A stretch of DNA of 64,000 nucleotides from Neoconidiobolus thromboides FSU 785. Its lineage: Eukaryota; Entomophthoromycota; Entomophthoromycetes; Entomophthorales; Neoconidiobolaceae. This document shows positions 57,317-64,000 of the stretch, piece by piece. The DNA is taken from positions 124,001 to 188,000 of the forward strand of contig MU626265.1 in assembly GCA_025603075.1 (NCBI GenBank). The letters run 5' to 3'. A program made the translations under genes and the position numbers. Under the pieces are notes generated by a model. The model did not search any database. It was not told the DNA's origin and was given only the letters and a program-made list of their open reading frames with translations. Positions within the stretch are counted from its first letter, which is position 1. Each line of letters opens with the position of its first letter.

Positions 57317-57634
57317 TTTGCTATATACTCTCAACCGATTTTTTTCTAGACAATTACTAGTGAATGAATAGGAAATAAAATTTTAAAGTTTAAAATAGTT
57401 ACTTTTATTTGCTTTTATAAATTTTAACCAAATCAAATGAAACTTAGTCCTTTTCTTGCAGCTATTTTTACCTGAGCAAAGCCTAAAGCTTGATTGGCTA
57501 ATTAACTGACAACTAAAATGAGGCCTAAGTTCAAAAGATTGGGCCAAGTAAAATTAGCCAACCAGATTTAGCTAGTATCAAAAATTTATTGAAAGTAAAA
57601 ACTCATTTTGTTTATAAATAAATAAAATAAAACT
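57317..57634. other. Divergent promoter region between BUD31 and CCT2
   Basis: About 320 bp between two oppositely oriented genes. It should contain both promoters and the CCT2 5' leader; no specific factor site is recognised. Confidence 0.5.
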
Positions 57635-59848
57635 ATGGTATTATTAATAACAATAATATATAGGCATAATAATAACCCTTTTATTTAGTCTTTAGCACCA
57701 ATTCAAATTTTAGCTGATAATTCCACCGAAGAGCGTGCTGAAAACGCCCGTTTAGTAAGCTACAGCACGATATATAAACAATGATACTAATAATAATATA
57801 GTCTTCTTTTATCGGAGCTATTGCTGTAGGAGATTTAGTAAAGAGTACTTTAGGTCCAAAAGGAATGGTAAATAAAAAATCATATCAGTGATTTCCATTA
57901 ATATTTAAAAATAGGACAAAATTTTACAAAGTTCATCTACTGGTGAAATTATGGTAACCAATGATGGAGCTACTATCCTTAAGTCTATTGCACTCGATAA
58001 TGCAGCAGCTAAAGTATTAGTTAATCTATCCAAAGTACAAGATGATGAAGTTGGTGATGGTACAACTTCCGTTTGCGTTTTAGCTGCTGAACTTTTAAGA
58101 GAAGCTGAAAAACTTATTAACTTAAGAATTCATCCACAAACTATTATTGATGGTTTCCGTATTGCTTCTAAAGCTGCCTATGAGGCTCTCGCTGAAGCTG
58201 CTATTGATAATAGGTATTTTTTAATATTAATCAAAGCTGAATAGGACTTATTGTTTTAGTGCTTCAACTGAAGACTTTAGAAAAGATCTCGTTAATATTG
58301 CTCGTACTACTTTAAGTTCTAAAGTTTTATCCTCTGATAAAGAATACTTTTCTAACCTTGCAGTAGATGCTGTTTTAAGATTAAAGGTAGTCATAATAGT
58401 AATATAATAGAAATTCAAAGCTAATGTTGGTTGTAGGGTAGCACCAACTTAGAAAACATTCAAATTATCAAAAAAGTAGGAGGGAAACTTTCAGATTCCT
58501 TTTTAGATGAAGGTAATTACTTATAGGTATCTTTTTAGATAAATTTTAATATTTTTAAAGGTTTTATTCTTGACAAAAAAATTGGTGTAAACCAACCTAA
58601 ACGTATTGAAAATGCTAAAATTCTTATTGCCAATACATGTAAGTCTCAATTATTTTAGTAAAAAATTATATTAAATCTATTTTTATAGCTATGGATACTG
58701 ACAAAATTAAAATCTTTGGTGCTAGAGTAAAAGTAGATGCAACCGGAAAGTTGGCTGAATTAGAAAGAGCTGAAAGAGTAAAGATATATTTAATCGTAGC
58801 AGAAAAGAAAACTTATAATTGATTAGGAAAAAATGAAGGAAAAGGTAGAAAAAATTAAAGCCCATGGCATTAACTGCTTTGTCAATCGCCAATTAATTTA
58901 TAACTGGCCTGAACAGCTTTTTGCTGATTCTGGTATTATGGCCATTGAGCATGCTGATTTCGATGGTGTTGAGCGTCTTTCTTTAGTTACAGGTAATGTT
59001 CGATTTAGTATTTGTTAAATTTTTTATTAATGTTAAAGGCGGTGAAATTGCTTCTACTTTTGATCATCCCGATTTAGTTAAAGTTGGTCACTGTGATTTG
59101 ATTGAAGAAATCATTATTGGTGAAGATAAAATGATTAAATTTTCTGGTGTTGCTGCCGGTGAAGCTTGTACTGTTGTTTTACGTGGTGCTACCAATCAAC
59201 TATTAGATGAAGCTGAACGTTCTCTTCATGATGCTTTATCTGTTTTATCACAAACTGTTAAACAACCAAAAACTGTTTTAGGTGGAGGTAAGTTAAAACA
59301 AAGTTTAATAATTTTTTATTTAACATCAGTTTAGGATGCTCTGAAATGCTAATGTCAAAAGCTGCTGAAGAAATTGCTTCAAAAACTCCGGGTAAAAAAG
59401 CTATGGCTATTGAAGCTTTTGCAAGAGCTCTTCGTCAGGTAAAAATTTAGTTAGCCTTATTTAACTATGAGCCTAAAACAAATTTTAGCTTCCAACCTAT
59501 CTTGCTGATAATGCAGGTTATGATAGTTCTGAATTAGTTTCCCAACTTCGTTCAGCTCATTATGAAGGACTCAATGAAAGTGGACTTGGTAAGATCTCTT
59601 GTTTTTATAAAATTAATTATTTATTAACAATAACTAGATATGTATAATGGCAAAGTAGCTAATGTACGTGAACTTGGGGTGACAGAATCTTATAAGCTAA
59701 AGTCACAGGTTTTATTAAGTGCTTCAGAAGCAGCTGAAATGATCATTAGAGTTGATGATATTATTCGTGCTGCTCCAAGGTAACTCATTATCATAAAGTT
59801 GATAATGTAAACTAATAGTTGTTTTATAGACCACGTGATAGACATTAG
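57635..59848 (+). CDS. CCT2: T-complex chaperonin subunit beta (CCT2)
   Basis: Fourteen exons join to 527 aa: 57635-57637, 57689-57754, 57802-57867, 57915-58213, 58260-58386, 58437-58512, 58561-58638, 58689-58777, 58827-58992, 59039-59287, 59335-59438, 59489-59588, 59638-59779 and 59830-59848. Group II chaperonin motifs are the apparent nucleotide loop [32 protein letters not shown] and GGGCSEMLM. The beta-specific signature includes [20 protein letters not shown] and [21 protein letters not shown] folds actin, tubulin and WD40 proteins in the cytosol. The first coding exon is the ATG alone, supported by the SLAPIQI continuation after the intron. The C-terminus (RPRDRH) is a few residues shorter than usual. 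Confidence 0.97.
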
Positions 59849-60081
59849 AAATTTTAATAAAAAAAATAAAAGATTAAATGAATGCTAAATAAAAGCTAGG
59901 AGAAGACATTTATGTTTTTTATATTACTAATGTTTGTTTATGCTATATTAAAATTCTAATCAAAATTCTTGATGTATAATAGATTCATTACAATTATACT
60001 TATTGTAGTATTTATTTGGGTTTTTTAACTATAGATGGTTTAAAAAGCTTCAAGTCTTAGATAATTTATAGAACAATTATG

Positions 60082-60180
60082 TGAGGATATTTTTTGGTTT
60101 CATTACTTTTTCCATTTTTTAAGCGCTATTTGAGTGAAAAGATTTTTAGTAAAATTCTTAAATACAAAAATACAGCCTCA
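60082..60180 (-). mobile_element. TGGGG-MITE between CCT2 and HSP70
   Basis: 99 bp, TGAGGATAT to ACAGCCTCA, intact AAGCGCTATTTGAGTG core. It lies 0.8 kb upstream of the heat-shock element. Confidence 0.85.
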
Positions 60181-60992
60181 TATATATTTATTAAAAGATG
60201 ATATTTAATTTGTTTATTTTTAAATATTAATGTTAATAAATAATAAAAATAAATTGTAAGATCAATGATTAGATCGAGCAATAAGTATAAATAAAATTAG
60301 ACTAATAACTTTGTCTAAAATAAGACTTAAACACTAATATAGGTTTAGTGACAATGAATATGAAAATAAAAATAAATTATTTTTTAAATTAGAATAGTTT
60401 TTTGAACGTAAGTACATTAAAAGATTAAGAAAAAAATCAAAGAAAAGATAATGAAATAATAATAATAATTTACATTTTAATAATATTAACTTCTGAATTG
60501 AAAGTTTTATTTAACTAATTTATTTATAAACATTTAAATAATTTTTAAAATATATCTAAAATGACAGCTAAATTTTAATTTTACGAAATCAATTAAGTTT
60601 TAAAGTAGTTTTCCATTTAAACACGTTTTCCATCATGAAACTTAAAACAATTCTACAATCTTCCAAAATTTGGAATTATTTTTGATGAGGCTTATGATTT
60701 ATTATTCGATAAACAATCTTTTTAATAGAGTCATAGCGGTGATTATCCAACAATTTTATTATATTTTACACAATCTGTTATATTTAGGTACATTATAAAA
60801 TAGTAGTAATATGAACTCATAAATATTATGGACTATTTTTTATATTAAGTTTAATATTTCTAAATATTAAAAAATGTTGTAATTATGAGTTAATTATTCT
60901 TAACCAATGAAATGCTAGCTCATCGCAAATTCAAAGTGATTATGATAACGAATCAAAATAAAGGAAGGAGGTAACTTTAGTAGTATTTACTT

Positions 60993-61005
60993 GAATCTTC
61001 TAGAA
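60993..61005 (+). promoter_or_regulatory. Heat-shock element of HSP70
   Basis: GAATCTTCTAGAA is a perfect three-unit GAA-nn-TTC-nn-GAA array, the binding site of the trimeric heat-shock factor. It lies 134 bp before the ATG and 57 bp before the TATA box. A further GAA follows after AAA. Confidence 0.8.
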
Positions 61006-61061
61006 AAAGAAAGAGCCAATTAGTGATTACTCAAGCATTATTATACAAATACTCGAAATAG

Positions 61062-61068
61062 TATAAAA
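61062..61068 (+). promoter_or_regulatory. TATA box of HSP70
   Basis: TATAAAA lies 71 bp upstream of the start codon, between the heat-shock element and the gene. Stress genes typically use a TATA box. Confidence 0.6.
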
Positions 61069-61138
61069 AGATAAAAAAGTCAAATTGGTCATTTATTAGA
61101 AATCTTATATATCTTCTCATTGTATAAATTTATAAAAT

Positions 61139-63115
61139 ATGTCTAAATCTCGTGCTATTGGTATTGATTTAGGTACCACTTACTCATGTGTAGGTGTATG
61201 GCAAAATGATCGTTGTGAAATTATTGCTAACGATCAAGGTAACCGTACTACCCCATCTTATGTTGCTTTCACTGACTCTGAACGTTTAATTGGTGATGCT
61301 GCTAAAAATCAAGTCGCTATGAACCCATACAACACCGTTTTCGATGCTAAACGTCTTATTGGTCGTCGTTTTGATGAACCAGAAGTTCAATCCGATATGA
61401 AACATTGGCCATTCAAAGTTATTGATAAATCAACTAAACCAATTATCCAAGTTGAATATAAAGGTGAAACTAAACAATTCACTCCAGAAGAAATTTCTTC
61501 AATGGTCCTCATTAAAATGAGGGAAACTGCTGAAGCTTATCTTGGTACAACCGTTACTGATGCCGTTGTCACTGTCCCAGCTTACTTCAATGATTCTCAA
61601 CGTCAAGCTACTAAAGATGCTGGTGCTATTGCTGGTCTTAATGTTCTCCGTATCATTAACGAACCTACTGCTGCTGCTATTGCTTACGGTCTTGACTCCA
61701 AGACCACTGGTGAAAAGAATGTCCTTATCTTTGATTTAGGAGGTGGTACTTTTGATGTTTCCCTTTTATCTATTGAAGATGGTATCTTTGAAGTTAAAGC
61801 TACTGCTGGTGATACTCATTTAGGTGGTGAAGATTTTGATAATCGTCTTGTTAATCACTTTATGCAAGAATTCAAGCGTAAAAACAAGAAAGATATCTCT
61901 TCAAATGCTCGTGCTATGCGTCGTCTCCGTACTGCTTGTGAACGTGCTAAGCGTACTCTTTCTTCTGCTGCTCAAACTTCTATTGAAATTGATTCCCTCT
62001 TCGAAGGTATTGATTTCTATACCTCCATTACCCGTGCTCGTTTCGAAGAACTTTGTCAAGATCTTTTCCGTTCCACTGTTGATCCAGTAGAAAAAGTACT
62101 TCGTGACTCCAAGATTGATAAATCTGCTGTCAATGAAATTGTACTTGTTGGTGGTTCTACTCGTATTCCAAAGATCCAAAAGCTTGTTTCTGACTATTTC
62201 AATGGTAAAGAACCAAATAAGTCTATTAACCCTGATGAAGCTGTTGCTTATGGTGCCGCTGTCCAAGCTGCTATCTTAACTGGTGATACCTCTGAAAAGA
62301 CTCAAGATCTTTTACTTCTTGATGTTGCTCCACTTTCTCTTGGTATTGAAACTGCTGGTGGTGTCATGACTCCACTTATTAAACGTAATACCACTGTTCC
62401 AACCAAGAAATCTGAAACTTTCTCTACTTATGCTGATAACCAACCTGGTGTATTAATCCAAGTATTCGAAGGTGAACGTGCCCGTACTAAGGATAACAAT
62501 TTATTAGGTAAATTCGAATTATCAGGTATCCCACCAGCACCACGTGGTGTTCCACAAATTGAAGTTTCCTTTGATATTGATGCTAATGGTATCTTAAACG
62601 TTACTGCTGCTGATAAATCTACTGGTCGTTCTAATAAGATTACTATTACTAACGATAAAGGTCGTCTTTCTAAAGAAGATATTGAACGTATGGTTGCTGA
62701 AGCTGAAAAATATAAATCTGAAGATGAAGCTGCTGCTGCCCGTATCTCAGCTAAGAACGGACTTGAATCTTATGCTTATAATTTACGTAATACCCTTAAT
62801 GATGAAAAGGTTGCTGGTAAATTAGAGGCTGCTGATAAAGAAAAACTTGAAGCTGCTATTAAAGAAGCCACTGAATGGTTAGATAACTCTCATGAAGCTT
62901 CTAAAGAAGAGTATGAAGAGCGTCAAAAGGAACTTGAAGGTGTAGCTAACCCAATCATGGCTAAGATCTACGCTGCTGGAGGTGCCCCAGGCGCTGAAGG
63001 AGGTTTCCCAGGAGGTTTCCCAGGAGGCGCTCCAGGAGGCGCTCCAGGAGGTTTCCCAGGTGCTCCACCAGCAGGTCCAGGTGCTGATGGACCAACCATT
63101 GAAGAAGTTGATTAA
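61139..63115 (+). CDS. HSP70: Cytosolic Hsp70 chaperone (Ssa type)
   Basis: Intronless, 658 aa. Its lack of introns, in a genome where most genes have several, suits expression during heat shock when splicing is impaired. ATPase-domain signatures are [29 protein letters not shown] and [14 protein letters not shown]. The linker ([14 protein letters not shown]) leads into the peptide-binding domain. The C-terminus has GGFPGG/GGAPGG repeats and ends GPTIEEVD, the EEVD tail that binds TPR co-chaperones such as Sti1. No signal peptide or KDEL-type retrieval motif is present, so it is cytosolic/nuclear. Codon use is more C-rich (for example GGT, ATC, AAG) than in neighbours, as expected for a highly expressed gene. 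A heat-shock element and TATA box precede it. Confidence 0.98.
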   Translation: MSKSRAIGIDLGTTYSCVGVWQNDRCEIIANDQGNRTTPSYVAFTDSERLIGDAAKNQVAMNPYNTVFDAKRLIGRRFDEPEVQSDMKHWPFKVIDKSTKPIIQVEYKGETKQFTPEEISSMVLIKMRETAEAYLGTTVTDAVVTVPAYFNDSQRQATKDAGAIAGLNVLRIINEPTAAAIAYGLDSKTTGEKNVLIFDLGGGTFDVSLLSIEDGIFEVKATAGDTHLGGEDFDNRLVNHFMQEFKRKNKKDISSNARAMRRLRTACERAKRTLSSAAQTSIEIDSLFEGIDFYTSITRARFEELCQDLFRSTVDPVEKVLRDSKIDKSAVNEIVLVGGSTRIPKIQKLVSDYFNGKEPNKSINPDEAVAYGAAVQAAILTGDTSEKTQDLLLLDVAPLSLGIETAGGVMTPLIKRNTTVPTKKSETFSTYADNQPGVLIQVFEGERARTKDNNLLGKFELSGIPPAPRGVPQIEVSFDIDANGILNVTAADKSTGRSNKITITNDKGRLSKEDIERMVAEAEKYKSEDEAAAARISAKNGLESYAYNLRNTLNDEKVAGKLEAADKEKLEAAIKEATEWLDNSHEASKEEYEERQKELEGVANPIMAKIYAAGGAPGAEGGFPGGFPGGAPGGAPGGFPGAPPAGPGADGPTIEEVD

Positions 63116-63300
63116 TTTATTGTCGGTAGATTTTCAAAAGAATAGTTGTTTATTAAACAATTCTATATAGCTAACCAAAAAAATATATTAATATAACTAT
63201 AATTATATAATAAAAATAAAATCTGTTATTTAAAAATTGCAAGTTTTTGATTTTTTAGATTATTTCTTTTTTTAATTTATTTAGCTCAAGTTTATTTCGA

Positions 63301-64000
63301 ATGACAATTAATCAAAAGATTCATTTAGATTTCAATAGTTATTGTTTGGATTGGTCCAATAGTTTAGATAACAGAATAGCAATAAGTAGTTTTCAATCAA
63401 AGGATAATAAGGTAAATAAAACAGTATTAATATATAACGATATATAATACAATATACAATATTTATAATTTTAATAGATAGTAGTCTATGATATAGACTT
63501 AGAACAAGAAAATAATCCACAGGTGCCAGTAGAAATTCATCAATTATACTCACCAACAAATATATTATTTGAACCAAAAAGTGTAAGTTTTAATTAGAAT
63601 AGATAATATAATAATAATATCAATGATAATGATAATAAAAGACTCATCCAACACATGAGTGGTTAGCTTCCAGTACCGATGTGTTAAACTTATACAAAAT
63701 ACCCACTAGTTTGGAACCTATTGAACATTTAACAAGTTATCAATTAATTAATGTAAGTCACACTATTTCTCAATGAATTCACTAAAGTCTTCAATTTATA
63801 GACTCGTAACTTGGAATTAGCTCCATTAACTAGTTTTGATTGGAGTGAATGTGATAGTAATTTAATAGTTACTTCGAGTATTGATACCACATGTACCATT
63901 TGGGATTTAGAATTACAGAAAATTAAAACTCAGTTAATTGCTCATGATTCGGAGGTATTTGATGTACAATTTGCTTCCAATAATTCCAAAGAAGTGTTTG
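63301..64000 (+). CDS. DCAF7: WD40 protein DCAF7/WDR68 (Han11/AN11-like), 5' part
   Basis: Partial gene running off the right edge. Exons seen are 63301-63411, 63478-63582, 63642-63752 and 63802-64000, giving about 175 residues. The N-terminus reads [20 protein letters not shown], then [18 protein letters not shown], then [14 protein letters not shown]. Exon 4 has [20 protein letters not shown] and [14 protein letters not shown], the most conserved blade region of the DCAF7/TTG1 family, followed by [16 protein letters not shown]. These are seven-bladed WD40 propellers that act as scaffolds; animal DCAF7 binds DYRK kinases and is a DDB1-Cul4 adaptor candidate. The rest lies outside the window. 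Confidence 0.9.

Larger units (their letters stand above)
59849..61138. other. Intergenic region upstream of HSP70
   Basis: About 1.3 kb holding a MITE at 60082, a heat-shock element at 60993 and a TATA box at 61062. The sequence from 60.2 to 60.95 kb has no recognised feature. Confidence 0.6.

Noticed and set aside
61901-62266. Long open frames inside HSP70 on the other strand and in other frames
   Set aside because: They are antisense and off-frame shadows of the HSP70 coding bias (RNY codons).

Overview
The window reads as nuclear DNA of an AT-rich, intron-bearing fungus. The fungal evidence is a Yak1-type DYRK kinase, Cdc42, an Ssa-type cytosolic Hsp70 ending in EEVD, a Prs1-like PRPP synthetase and mitochondrial PPR proteins. 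Introns are many, tiny and uniform (mostly 41-58 nt, GT..AG). The very low GC, strings of short introns and abundance of small transposable elements suggest an early-diverging lineage, for example a Conidiobolus-like or Glomeromycotina-like genome. This placement is an inference from style and is uncertain. I saw no tRNA or rRNA gene, no CRISPR array and no prokaryotic operon.

Layout. 1-4.7 kb: a decayed reading frame, a probable mitoribosomal protein (mL40), a TB2/DP1 reticulon-like protein and a GH16 glycosidase. 4.7-20.6 kb: a gene-poor island with two closely related cytochrome P450 genes about 7 kb apart, a broken DDE-type transposase-like gene, solo-LTR-like elements and many copies of a ~100-bp MITE. 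20.7-26.2 kb: an F-box protein, a Prs1-like PRPP synthetase and a pinin homologue. 26.2-35.4 kb: a second repeat-dominated island with an assembly gap and one small cysteine-rich secreted protein. 35.4-50.8 kb: gene-dense, with a second TB2/DP1 paralogue, GPN2, a voltage-sensor-only membrane protein, Cdc42, ACMSD, a small unknown protein, a very small LAMTOR5-like gene, two PPR proteins, V-ATPase subunit F and eIF5. 50.8-53.2 kb: a gene-free stretch. 53.2-64 kb: Yak1, BUD31, CCT2, Hsp70 and the 5' part of a DCAF7-type WD40 gene that runs off the end.

The repeat component is the most distinctive part. The main MITE begins TGGGGATGT, ends ACATCCCCA, is about 100 bp long and usually sits between 2-bp TA duplications. 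I count 28 near-complete copies plus fragments, 26 of them in the first 34 kb. A second repeat of ~462 bp starts TGTGAAAT, ends ATTTCACA, and has 4-bp target duplications in three of four copies. It carries TATAAAA followed by AATAAA in one orientation and behaves like a solo LTR. Both element types have landed in one transposase-like gene at 11.7-13.2 kb. Removing each with one target duplication leaves a continuous 330-codon frame, which defines the ends of both elements. Most single-copy genes are housekeeping genes (translation, chaperonin, splicing, vacuolar acidification, signalling) with no shared pathway evident from their order.
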